Shown here piece by piece: positions 5,830 through 12,129 of a stretch of DNA of 12,129 bases. Each line of letters starts with the position of its first letter. Within the stretch, counting starts at the first letter, position 1. Location: assembly GCA_033763635.1 (NCBI GenBank), contig JANRKG010000404.1, positions 1-12,129 of the forward strand, written 5' to 3'. This stretch comes from JANRKG01 sp033763635 (GTDB lineage: Bacteria; Cyanobacteriota; Cyanobacteriia; GCF-001939115). The notes under the pieces were generated by a model that saw only the letters and a program-made list of their open reading frames with translations, was not told the DNA's origin and did not search any database. A program made the position numbers and the translations under genes.

Positions 5830-8342
5830 GGAGATTTTTCATGCACACAATTGTCTTCATTGTAATGAGTCGAAAACCAAGTCGGGGGATGGGCAGGATT
5901 CTGAATTTTTTGAAATAAAAAGGCCTCTGCGATTTCCCGTGTCACAGGTCGGGAGAAGAGGTATCCCTGGGCGAGTCCACAATTGAGGGACCGCAGTTGG
6001 TTCAACTGTCGGGGGGTTTCGACCCCTTCTGCAATGACATCCATTCCCAAATTATCCGCCAGGGTAATAATTGTTTTGACTAATTCGAGTTTGCGACTAT
6101 CGTTATCCACGCTATTCACAAAAGAGCGATCGATCTTCAAGGTGTCGATCGGGAGACGATACAGATAACTGAGGGAAGAAAAACCTGTGCCAAAGTCATC
6201 CAGGGCGGTGCGAACCCCCAGAGCACGTAGCTGCATCAAGCGGTAGTTTGCCAGTTCTGCATTTTCAAGAACTACACTTTCCGTAATTTCCAGCTTCAGG
6301 GATCTCCCAGGTAAATCTGTTTCGTGCAAGATCTCCTGTACTGTTTCAATAAAGTTGGGTTGCAGAATTTGTTTCCCTGATAAATTGACGCTCATGATCA
6401 GGGATGAGGGGCCATCAAACTGCTCGTGCCATCGTTGCATTTGCCGACAGGCTTCTTTTAAAACCCAGATCCCCATTGGAATAATGAGTCCTGTTTCCTC
6501 TGCCAAAGAGATAAATTGGTCAGGAGCCACGATCCCGCAGTGAGGGTGTTGCCACCGTAGCAATGCCTCAAACCCTTGTAAAGTTCCGTTCTGAAGGGAA
6601 ATAATGGGCTGATAGTAGAGACAGAACTCTTGACGATCGATCGCCCATCGCAGGTCACTTTCCAGATGGAGCAACGTGATTGCTCGAATATGCATTGAGC
6701 GATCGAAGATTTGGCAACAATTTTTTCCAAGTGCTTTTGCCCGATACATGGCTGTATCGGCATCCCGCAACACTTCGTCAGGGCGGTTGTAGCCCATTGA
6801 ACTCAAGGCGATCCCAATACTGGCGGTGATAAAAACTTCATGGCCTCTTAAGTTTAATGGATGGCCCAGTTCTTGCAGGATCTGGGTTGCCAGGGTCGTC
6901 GCTTCGTGGAGTGAGGTGAGATCGTCCAGTAAGATGGCAAATTCATCTCCTCCCAAACGGGCGATCGTGTTTGCTGTCGTAAATTGGTGCTTCAATCGGG
7001 TTGCAACCGCAACCAAGAGTTGATCCCCTATCAAATGGCCCAGACTATCGTTAATGACCTTGAAGCGATCGAGATCCAGCAGCAGGACGGCAAACAAAGC
7101 ATCGGCTTGGCGTTTCGATCGCCCGATGACTTGCCCCAGTCGGTCCTTAAATAAGGCGCGATTTGGTAATTCTGTGAGGGTGTCGTACAACGCATCATGA
7201 AGAAGTTGCTGTTCAATAAGCTTTTGCTCAGTGATATCAGTTTGAGATCCGGCAATGCGGTAAGCCTTTCCCGTTTCATCTCGAATCGCTAATCCCCGAC
7301 AAAACACCCAGCGGTAGGTGTCACTTTTATGGAGGAGCCGATGTTTATGTTCAAAGTGAGGGCTGCCTCCTTCCAGATAAAGTTGCAATCGGTTTTGAAA
7401 AGATGGCAGATCTTCTGGGTGAATACGCTTCAACCACTCATCAGGGTGATTCCCGATCTCGTGATCCTTCAATCCAATCATGCATTTCCATCGGGAAGAA
7501 AAATAAATGGTGTTGTCTTGTAAATTCCAATCCCACAGCCCATCATTTGATCCCTGAGCAGCTAACGCATAGCGTTCTTCACTGTCTTGCAGCGCTCGTT
7601 GCACCTGCTTTTGCTGTGTGATGTCTCGAACAATCACCACAGCTTCTGCCTCACCACTGGCAACAATGCGGCATTCCTGATGATAAACACTATTATCAAT
7701 GGTGATATCGTACTCAAAAGTTTGAGATTGTTTCGTTTGAATGGCTTGCTGGATCAACTGTAAACGCTGTTGTGCCAGATCCGGCGGTAGAACGTCCTGG
7801 ATATTTTTGCCAATGATGTCAGGGGTAAACAGGGTTCTAAATTCTTTGGCTTGGGTGACATCTAAATAAATGCCCTGTTCACTGATCTGCATGATCAGGT
7901 CGGGTAAAGCATGGAGAAGGGCCTGGTTTTTAGCCTGACTGTTGAGAAGGGCTTGCTTAAGGGTCTGATCGGGTTCTGCCTGACGGGGATCTAATGGTTG
8001 CGGAGGGTAGATCGCTTGTTGTACAGACCATCTGCGCGATCGAGTTATCACGATTCCTGCCAGGAAAACATTAGATAAACATAAAATTATGATGAGCAGA
8101 AAGGAAGGAGCGTTGTGAATGTTTTTCCATAAATCCTGAAAATCTTTGTAAGAATTTTCAGGGGTGAATAAGTCTTTGAATTGTGTAATAGAACTTTTAT
8201 GAAAAAGACAATTTTTAGTATCAGAAGCAGAATGAAATGATTGATCACAGGCGTGAGTTTTGATTGGAAAGAAGACTCCCGAAAAACAGATTAAGAAGAA
8301 CTTAAGCAGAACAATAGAGATTGATTTATGATGAATCGCCAT
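5826..8342 (-). CDS. Membrane PAS-PAS-GGDEF-EAL c-di-GMP turnover protein
   Basis: An 838-residue signalling protein. A hydrophobic segment at 8-26 and a second at 79-100 bracket a short, probably periplasmic, region (about 28-78) holding Cys32 and Cys45. A cytoplasmic linker then leads to two PAS domains (about 139-245 and 253-375, the second ending in a typical PAC motif), a GGDEF domain (about 384-548) and an EAL domain (about 560-812). GGDEF is intact at 464-468, with metal-binding Asp423 in DLDRFKVIND, so cyclase activity is plausible; the inhibitory RxxD site is replaced by TTAN (455-458). The EAL domain keeps Glu592, Asn653, Glu685, Glu688, Asp715, Asp716, Lys736, Glu772 and Glu775, the residues needed for phosphodiesterase activity. 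Either or both activities are possible. It begins at ATG 8342 and its stop overlaps the clpP start. The 5' end is more AT-rich than the rest. Confidence 0.94.
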   Translation of the reverse strand: MAIHHKSISIVLLKFFLICFSGVFFPIKTHACDQSFHSASDTKNCLFHKSSITQFKDLFTPENSYKDFQDLWKNIHNAPSFLLIIILCLSNVFLAGIVITRSRRWSVQQAIYPPQPLDPRQAEPDQTLKQALLNSQAKNQALLHALPDLIMQISEQGIYLDVTQAKEFRTLFTPDIIGKNIQDVLPPDLAQQRLQLIQQAIQTKQSQTFEYDITIDNSVYHQECRIVASGEAEAVVIVRDITQQKQVQRALQDSEERYALAAQGSNDGLWDWNLQDNTIYFSSRWKCMIGLKDHEIGNHPDEWLKRIHPEDLPSFQNRLQLYLEGGSPHFEHKHRLLHKSDTYRWVFCRGLAIRDETGKAYRIAGSQTDITEQKLIEQQLLHDALYDTLTELPNRALFKDRLGQVIGRSKRQADALFAVLLLDLDRFKVINDSLGHLIGDQLLVAVATRLKHQFTTANTIARLGGDEFAILLDDLTSLHEATTLATQILQELGHPLNLRGHEVFITASIGIALSSMGYNRPDEVLRDADTAMYRAKALGKNCCQIFDRSMHIRAITLLHLESDLRWAIDRQEFCLYYQPIISLQNGTLQGFEALLRWQHPHCGIVAPDQFISLAEETGLIIPMGIWVLKEACRQMQRWHEQFDGPSSLIMSVNLSGKQILQPNFIETVQEILHETDLPGRSLKLEITESVVLENAELANYRLMQLRALGVRTALDDFGTGFSSLSYLYRLPIDTLKIDRSFVNSVDNDSRKLELVKTIITLADNLGMDVIAEGVETPRQLNQLRSLNCGLAQGYLFSRPVTREIAEAFLFQKIQNPAHPPTWFSTHYNEDNCVHEKSP

Positions 8343-8500
8343 CTGTCTCGCATTCCTGGTTGGATGAGATTAGGACTTTTGTGATTCTGTTAAAGTAATT
8401 ATTTGACTGCTATGGAACTCTTAAAAACTGTCTTTATTCTGACTACCCACGCTTGTTAGAACAATCGACTCAAGCTTCTTTTTTTTGCTCAAACTTTATA

Positions 8501-8540
8501 GTTTTGGATTAACAGTTTTGGATGAACAGTTTTGGATTAT
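8501..8540. repeat. Tandem 14-nt repeats (2.8 copies)
   Basis: GTTTTGGATTAACA (8501-8514), GTTTTGGATGAACA (8515-8528) and a partial GTTTTGGATTAT (8529-8540) lie head to tail, with one base differing between the full copies. The third copy runs into a minus-strand TATAAT. The repeats could be protein-binding sites spaced at just over one helical turn, or chance slippage products. Confidence 0.75.
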
Positions 8541-8541
8541 A
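8536..8541 (-). promoter_or_regulatory. Consensus -10 hexamer upstream of the GGDEF-EAL gene
   Basis: TATAAT reads on the minus strand at 8541-8536, pointing toward the GGDEF-EAL gene, and overlaps the third 14-nt repeat. No good -35 lies 16-18 nt upstream (TCACTA is poor); TTGAGT at 8564-8569 is 22 nt away, too far for a standard promoter. If used, the leader would be nearly 190 nt. An activator-dependent promoter would fit a weak -35. Confidence 0.35.
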
Positions 8542-8560
8542 TGAAAGGATTAATAATTTA

Positions 8561-8681
8561 GTGACTCAACGTTCCGAGGTCACCATAATACTAAATCGTG
8601 GTGAATGTCAGTGAGGAAAATCACGATCTTCCATAAAAGATTTTCACAAAATGTTTCTGCCAGGATAACTTCTTGAGTCAC
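8561..8681. repeat. 121-nt segment bounded by 9-bp inverted repeats with nested stems
   Basis: GTGACTCAA (8561-8569) is the exact reverse complement of TTGAGTCAC (8673-8681). Inside, GTGA-GG-AAAATC (8611-8622) opposes GATTTTCAC (8639-8647) with a two-base bulge, and ATCGTG (8595-8600) opposes CACGAT (8622-8627). The arms could fold into a branched RNA on either strand or mark a small MITE-like element. There is no matching target-site duplication at the borders. On the minus strand it lies between the PSII S4 stop and the candidate -10. Confidence 0.5.
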
Positions 8682-8711
8682 GATTGCTTTTTGCAGATAA
8701 AGCTACTTTTC

Positions 8712-9491
8712 TTAAATAAAGCGGGTTAGTTGAACTCGGTAACGATCTTTTTTCGTGATGGCAACCTCGCCAACCTCGACTCGCCCTTTTCCGCGAATTG
8801 CGATCAAATCCCCAGTTTTGATTTGATAACTGGATTGAGTAATTTCCTTCCAATTCACCCGCACATCTCCGGCTGTAATCAAGTCAGCCATTTTGCTGCG
8901 CGACATACCAAACCCCGCAGAAGCGACTGCATCAAGACGCAAGGAAGCTTCTACTGTGGTCAATTCTTTCTTTTTAGGTTCCCGAATTTTGAGTTCGCTC
9001 AACTCAATGCGCTGGGTTTTCACAGGAACCGATCGCACCTGGGTTAACTGCAACTCTAGAAATTCTGCCAGGTCAGGAACGACGATCGCCTGGGCCCCCC
9101 GTTCTCCCATCACCACAATGTCGCCCACCTTATCGCGGACAATTCCCGTTCCTAAGATGGCCCCCAAAAAATCTCGGTGGCTGGCGGGATCAAACAAAAA
9201 ATTACCTTGAATATCCAGGGCCGTGAGTGCTACCTGGGAGAGATCCAGGGGAATTTCCGAGCGGGCGATCGCCAAGCGTTGGCGTTCTGCCTGGGGGTAG
9301 CCTCCCCAGGGTAGGAGTTGCACATCCGTTAACCGTTGGAAAGACTGCTGGGTTTCAATGATTTCAGGTGGTGATAAAAAATCTGTCAGTACCACTTCCC
9401 AGGTTTTAATTGCCTGGTCGGCCTGATCAATGATTCGGGCAACACTTTCCCGATTTTCAACCCCTTTGAGCAGGTCTTCTCTAGGTAACAT
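8712..9491 (-). CDS. Photosystem II S4 domain protein (YlmH-like RNA-binding protein)
   Basis: A 259-residue protein of the YlmH-like 'photosystem II S4 domain' family, found in cyanobacteria and chloroplasts. The N-terminal half (LLKGVENRESVARIIDQADQ onward) is the conserved family domain, and an S4 RNA-binding domain lies at about residues 184-241 (LRLDAVASAGFGMSRSKMADL through the VNWKE and GDLIAIRGKG strands). The family name comes from its link to photosystem II; a direct role there is not established, and RNA or ribosome binding is what the S4 fold supports. ATG 9491 is preferred because family members typically begin MLPREELLKG; an in-frame ATG at 9518 would add nine residues (MGKRFICHV). 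It is the last gene of the minus-strand run, 75 nt after DUF72. Confidence 0.9.
   Translation of the reverse strand: MLPREDLLKGVENRESVARIIDQADQAIKTWEVVLTDFLSPPEIIETQQSFQRLTDVQLLPWGGYPQAERQRLAIARSEIPLDLSQVALTALDIQGNFLFDPASHRDFLGAILGTGIVRDKVGDIVVMGERGAQAIVVPDLAEFLELQLTQVRSVPVKTQRIELSELKIREPKKKELTTVEASLRLDAVASAGFGMSRSKMADLITAGDVRVNWKEITQSSYQIKTGDLIAIRGKGRVEVGEVAITKKDRYRVQLTRFI
9265..9272. repeat. HIP1 octamer GCGATCGC
   Basis: The only exact GCGATCGC octamer I find in the window lies within the PSII S4 gene. Heptamer relatives (GCGATCG or CGATCGC) occur at least 20 times elsewhere, supporting a cyanobacterial origin. Confidence 0.8.
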
Positions 9492-9566
9492 GACATGGCA
9501 TATAAATCGCTTTCCCATTGTAGCGTTGCCCTGTCTTCTGCCCGATCGCCCAGAGAAATTATGATT

Positions 9567-10415
9567 TCAAAACAAACTCAGTTGTTGTTCACCACCGAGA
9601 TGCTCCCAAGGTAACGGGGGCACTGGAACCGATGCCGCTTCGAGCCAGTGTTGAAAGGAGCGGGCGTTGTCCGGCGATCGTTTTTCCAGAGGACAGTGAA
9701 CGAAGAAGTACACGTGAATTCCTTGCTGTAACCAGCCCTGCACAATTCCCACCCATTCTTGAAAGTAGACATCATTGAATTGAGCCGTGGGATGGCTGAT
9801 ATAGCGTACCAGGGCAAAGGGAGCCGTTACCGTTGGATGCAGCGGTAACTGAGGTTTGCGACGTTCTGAGTGGAGTTGAGGATCGTCGGGACAATCGTAA
9901 ATGGGGCGGGAATCCAGCAGCACCCGACCTACACCCAAATCTTCTAAAAGGGTTTGTAAACGGTGGGAGGCAGGGACTTGAAACCAATCGGGATGGCGCA
10001 CTTCCAGGGCGAGTGCTTGCGATCGGGGCCATGCCTTTAGAAACGTCCCCAAATCTTCCCACTGATCAGGACTGTAACCGGGAGGGAGTTGCAAAAACAT
10101 CGGTCCCAGATGATCCCCCAGGTCTTGCATCTGCTCCAGAAAAGCCAGGGCATCGGGGAGGGTCGATCGCAACGCTCCTTGATGGCTCACCGATCGGGGT
10201 AATTTCAGGCAAAACTGAAACCCCGGTGTCACTTGCTCCCGCCAACGGGCCAGCGTGGGGCGATCGGGAGTGACATAGAACGTCGTGTTTCCCTCAACGG
10301 TCGTTAACCGCTGACTATAAAGCTGCAAAAAATCCGCCGATTGACTTCCCGCCGGATAGAAATCCCCTAACCATCCCTTATAAGCCCAAACCGCGCACCC
10401 CAAAAAGAATTGCAT
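9567..10415 (-). CDS. DUF72 (YecE-like) family protein
   Basis: A 282-residue protein of the DUF72/YecE family, predicted to form a TIM-barrel-like fold with no assigned activity. Family hallmarks are in order: GCAVWAYKGWLGDFYP near the N-terminus, then TTVEGNTTFYVTPDRPTLARW, then FQFCLKLPRSVSH at about 70-80, and ALEVRHPDWF near the middle. No signal peptide is seen, so it is probably cytoplasmic. ATG 10415 is chosen; a GTG directly before it (10418) would add one Met. The start codon lies within a run of four heptamer repeats that also replaces a normal ribosome binding site. It is the third gene of the run, 33 nt after the GNAT stop. It ends at TGA 9567-9569. Function unknown; neighbours give no clear clue. 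Confidence 0.9.
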   Translation of the reverse strand: MQFFLGCAVWAYKGWLGDFYPAGSQSADFLQLYSQRLTTVEGNTTFYVTPDRPTLARWREQVTPGFQFCLKLPRSVSHQGALRSTLPDALAFLEQMQDLGDHLGPMFLQLPPGYSPDQWEDLGTFLKAWPRSQALALEVRHPDWFQVPASHRLQTLLEDLGVGRVLLDSRPIYDCPDDPQLHSERRKPQLPLHPTVTAPFALVRYISHPTAQFNDVYFQEWVGIVQGWLQQGIHVYFFVHCPLEKRSPDNARSFQHWLEAASVPVPPLPWEHLGGEQQLSLF

Positions 10416-10440
10416 CACCCATCACCCATTACCCATTACC
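10413..10440. repeat. Four heptamer repeats covering the DUF72 start region (STRR-like)
   Basis: CATCACC, CATCACC, CATTACC and CATTACC follow each other without gaps. On the minus strand this gives an ATG every 7 nt (10436, 10429, 10422, 10415). Short tandemly repeated heptamers of this kind are known from cyanobacteria (STRR sequences). Only the last ATG opens the DUF72 frame; the two furthest upstream reach a TGA after four codons. Confidence 0.8.
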
Positions 10441-10448
10441 CCGATCTT

Positions 10449-11072
10449 CTACGGTTTCGTCGTTGTGCGCCGTCGATACCGTCGCTTTCCCGCCCGTTCT
10501 GCCTTATCCCGTTCATAGGCGATGAGTCGCCCATAGTGTTCGTGCTTACTTAAATTCATGGACAGAAAAATATGTTTGCGGGTATTCCCAAACCCTTTGC
10601 GCGTGAAGAACTTAACCGCACCGATATTGGTCGGGTCTGTATCCACCAGCATGAAGCGGGCACCCTCTTCAATCATGCGTTCTACAATCTTGTCTACCAG
10701 GCGATCGGCCACCCCTCGCCGCTGAAACCGGGTCGCGACCCCCAGCCAGATAATGTAGCCGTAAGTCCAGGAGGCTTTACTGATGATCGTACCCAGGACA
10801 AATCCTGCAAGTTGCCCCTCCGCCTCTGCCACCAAACAATATTCTGGGTCCGTGTTGTACAGCCCGATGACTTCCCATTCATCCCAAGTTCGGTACAGGT
10901 AGGGATAGAGATCGCTGGTGAATAATTCCTCGCCCAAATGGTAAATCGGGGCAAGGTCATCAATTTCCATATCCCGAATTTCGATCACGACATTTTCGGG
11001 CACTGGAGATTCAAGATCCATCGCCTCATTCCCATCAACGGGATCTGGGGTGGAGTCAGCAGAAGGGGCCAT
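10449..11072 (-). CDS. GNAT-family N-acetyltransferase
   Basis: A 207-residue protein with one GNAT acetyltransferase domain (about 29-175). The acetyl-CoA pyrophosphate-binding motif A is QRRGVA at 117-122, preceded by the IIWLGVATRF beta-4 strand. The following helix, the TDPTNIGAVKFFTRKGF segment (145-161) and the final FLSMNL strand match Rim-type enzymes. The acceptor (protein N-terminus, ribosomal protein or small molecule) cannot be told. The N-terminus (1-28) is Pro/Asp/Glu-rich and the C-terminus (190-207) is strongly basic (GKRRYRRR), possibly RNA or ribosome binding. ATG 11072 directly follows a 10-bp hairpin and has no Shine-Dalgarno. ATG 11021 (Met18), with GGGA 8 nt before it, is an alternative start. 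Second gene of the run, 39 nt after the binding-protein gene. Confidence 0.87.
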   Translation of the reverse strand: MAPSADSTPDPVDGNEAMDLESPVPENVVIEIRDMEIDDLAPIYHLGEELFTSDLYPYLYRTWDEWEVIGLYNTDPEYCLVAEAEGQLAGFVLGTIISKASWTYGYIIWLGVATRFQRRGVADRLVDKIVERMIEEGARFMLVDTDPTNIGAVKFFTRKGFGNTRKHIFLSMNLSKHEHYGRLIAYERDKAERAGKRRYRRRTTTKP

Positions 11073-11110
11073 ATTGGAAAAGCTTGAAGTAAAGAAAATC
11101 GCTTTTCAAT
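11073..11110 (-). other. Intercistronic hairpin directly before the GNAT start codon
   Basis: On the minus strand ATTGAAAAGC (11110-11101) pairs with GCTTTTC-C-AAT (11083-11073), a 10-bp stem with one bulged base and a loop of about 17 nt. It fills nearly all of the 39-nt gap between the binding-protein stop and the GNAT ATG. It could act as an mRNA processing or stabilising element, or reduce GNAT translation by occupying the ribosome entry region. No U-run follows, so a terminator is less likely. Confidence 0.5.
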
Positions 11111-11111
11111 T

Positions 11112-12129
11112 CTACTTTGCAGCCAGAACAAACCGGGGTTCCAGGAGTTGGCTGAGGTCGGGCCGTTTCGTAATCTTCTTCTGATCCAGTAAGAATTGAG
11201 CCATCGCATCCATCGATTTTAGTAAATGCAACTCACTTTGGGGATTGTTCAACATCTCCAAATTCGTCGTCCGATCGGGCAACTTCAAGCCCTTCAGGTT
11301 AGTTTGCAACTCTTCTGGAGAAACGCCCAATTCCTTCGCTGCGATCGGATTGGCCTCTTGAGGTTTCTGCTGTAGCACGTCCAAGCCTTGGAAACAGCCA
11401 TCCACAAATGCCTGGATCGCTTCTGGGTTCTGGTTAATAAATTGAGTGTCGAACAGGTAGAGGTCTGTAATAGCAGTGGGAATTTTAGAGGAATCAAAGA
11501 TGATCCGACCATCTTTTTGAGCGGCGTTTGCTTGCTCTAGAAAGGGGGAATAACTGACGGCGATCTCCGCCTGCCCTGCCTGGTATGCCGCCGCTGCCGC
11601 ATCCGGGGCCACGTTGACGATCGTAATGTCGCGATCGGTCAGGCCCACCGTTGCCAGCGATTGCAGGAGAAAGAAATGGCTGACGGCTCCCTCCTCGACG
11701 GCAACTCGCTTACCTTTGAAATCTTTCAAATCTGTAATGCGATTGCGGGCCAGAATGCCATCGGCTCCCACCGAGCTATCCTGAACCAGCACCACCCGAA
11801 AATCTTTGCCTCGTGCTGCCAGAAGCACCGCTTCGGACGTGACGGCGGCCCAGCCATCAATCCGCCCTGTTGAGAAAGCTGCGGCTGCATCGGGATTAGT
11901 GCTGAAGGTTTTGATATCCAGATTCAATCCCAACTTTTCAAACAAACCCTGCGATCGGGCCACATACAGAGGAGCATTCCCCGTCCAGACGACCAGGCCC
12001 ATCGTCGCCGTTTTCGAGGGACGACTTGTGCCAGGAGATTGAACGGAGGGGGAACGGGTGGGCGGTTGACAGGCATGAAGGAGCATCGCTCCGGTGGCTC
12101 CGGTCATCAGCCCTAGCATCTGGCGACGG
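11112..12129 (-). CDS. ABC-transporter substrate-binding lipoprotein, NitT/TauT (SsuA/THI5-like) family (5' end off the window)
   Basis: A periplasmic binding protein of the nitrate/taurine/sulfonate and THI5-like group. The frame stays open to the window edge: codons before ATG 12119 read R-R-Q, so the gene probably starts outside. Together they form RRQMLGL, a hydrophobic stretch and LLHAC, which looks like a twin-arginine signal ending in a lipobox with Cys17 (counted from ATG 12119) as the lipid anchor. The mature part has the family's opening VVWTGNAPLYVARSQGLFEKLGL (43-65), the DFKGKRVAVEEGA segment (132-144) and a two-lobed alpha/beta layout. From ATG 12119 it is 335 residues. Substrate unknown: nitrate, sulfonate or pyrimidine precursor are all possible. 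No permease or ATPase gene is visible; they may lie upstream off the window. It heads the visible minus-strand run. Confidence 0.86.
   Translation of the reverse strand, partial: RRQMLGLMTGATGAMLLHACQPPTRSPSVQSPGTSRPSKTATMGLVVWTGNAPLYVARSQGLFEKLGLNLDIKTFSTNPDAAAAFSTGRIDGWAAVTSEAVLLAARGKDFRVVLVQDSSVGADGILARNRITDLKDFKGKRVAVEEGAVSHFFLLQSLATVGLTDRDITIVNVAPDAAAAAYQAGQAEIAVSYSPFLEQANAAQKDGRIIFDSSKIPTAITDLYLFDTQFINQNPEAIQAFVDGCFQGLDVLQQKPQEANPIAAKELGVSPEELQTNLKGLKLPDRTTNLEMLNNPQSELHLLKSMDAMAQFLLDQKKITKRPDLSQLLEPRFVLAAK

Larger units (their letters stand above)
8343..8711. other. AT-rich gene-free gap with repeats, upstream of the GGDEF-EAL gene
   Basis: This 369-nt gap separates the PSII S4 stop from the GGDEF-EAL start, both on the minus strand. 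It is visibly richer in A and T than the flanking genes and includes a T8 run (8479-8486). No convincing coding frame is present: small frames lack recognisable sequence or ribosome sites. It holds the tandem 14-nt repeats at 8501-8540 and the inverted-repeat segment at 8561-8681, listed separately. The part from 8343 to 8500 would be a long 5' leader of the GGDEF-EAL gene; I see nothing specific in it. Confidence 0.7.

Noticed and set aside
8236..8262. Lipobox (KTHAC) in the GGDEF-EAL N-terminus
   Set aside because: Thr at -3 and His at -2 do not fit a lipobox, and a second membrane helix follows.
8501..8540. Tandem repeats as a CRISPR array
   Set aside because: Units are 14 nt with no spacers between them and no cas genes nearby.
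8561..8681. Complete insertion sequence
   Set aside because: Too short for a transposase and no target-site duplication is visible; kept only as a possible MITE or RNA.
8644..8853. Minus-strand 69-codon frame across the PSII S4 3' end
   Set aside because: It overlaps the S4 domain in another frame, and its sequence looks like a frame shadow.
9833..10273. Long plus-strand frame antisense to DUF72
   Set aside because: It has no recognisable domain or ribosome site and lies wholly opposite a well-conserved family gene.

Overview
The window comes from a cyanobacterial chromosome. At least 20 copies of GCGATCG lie along it, with one full GCGATCGC octamer at 9265-9272 (the HIP1 palindrome typical of cyanobacteria). 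It also holds a 'photosystem II S4 domain' gene, a family of oxygenic phototrophs, and the proteins look cyanobacterial throughout. Genus cannot be set from this stretch; a filamentous or Leptolyngbya-like lineage is only a guess. Both end genes are cut by the window edges.

Layout, left to right. (1) A plus-strand pair: the 3' part of a Crp/Fnr regulator, then an M61 PDZ metallopeptidase 10 nt behind it. (2) A minus-strand pair convergent to that: a VanY-like D,D-carboxypeptidase (M15B, TTG start) followed by a membrane-anchored metalloprotease with only an FtsH-like M41 catalytic domain. (3) Divergent from VanY, a plus-strand AEC-family permease. (4) Convergent to the permease, a minus-strand pair: a membrane PAS-PAS-GGDEF-EAL c-di-GMP enzyme whose TGA overlaps the ATG of clpP (ATGA). 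(5) An AT-rich, repeat-bearing gap of about 370 nt (8343-8711) with no gene. (6) A minus-strand run with short gaps, transcribed right to left: ABC substrate-binding lipoprotein (5' end off the window), GNAT acetyltransferase, DUF72 protein, PSII S4 protein.

Functional reading. Four peptidases fall within 5.3 kb (M61, M41-like, M15B, ClpP), in three transcription units. They cover soluble proteolysis, membrane protein turnover and peptidoglycan trimming. The most unusual arrangement is the translational overlap that would tie ClpP synthesis to a c-di-GMP sensor/effector. Upstream of that gene a consensus -10 hexamer (TATAAT) overlaps the last of three tandem 14-nt repeats. Next to it lies a 121-nt segment bounded by 9-bp inverted repeats.

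I see no tRNA, rRNA, CRISPR array, transposase or phage gene. No complete novel defence or mobile system is evident. The items most worth following are the GGDEF-EAL/clpP overlap, the structured gap 8501-8681, and the repeat or hairpin leaders in front of the DUF72 and GNAT genes.
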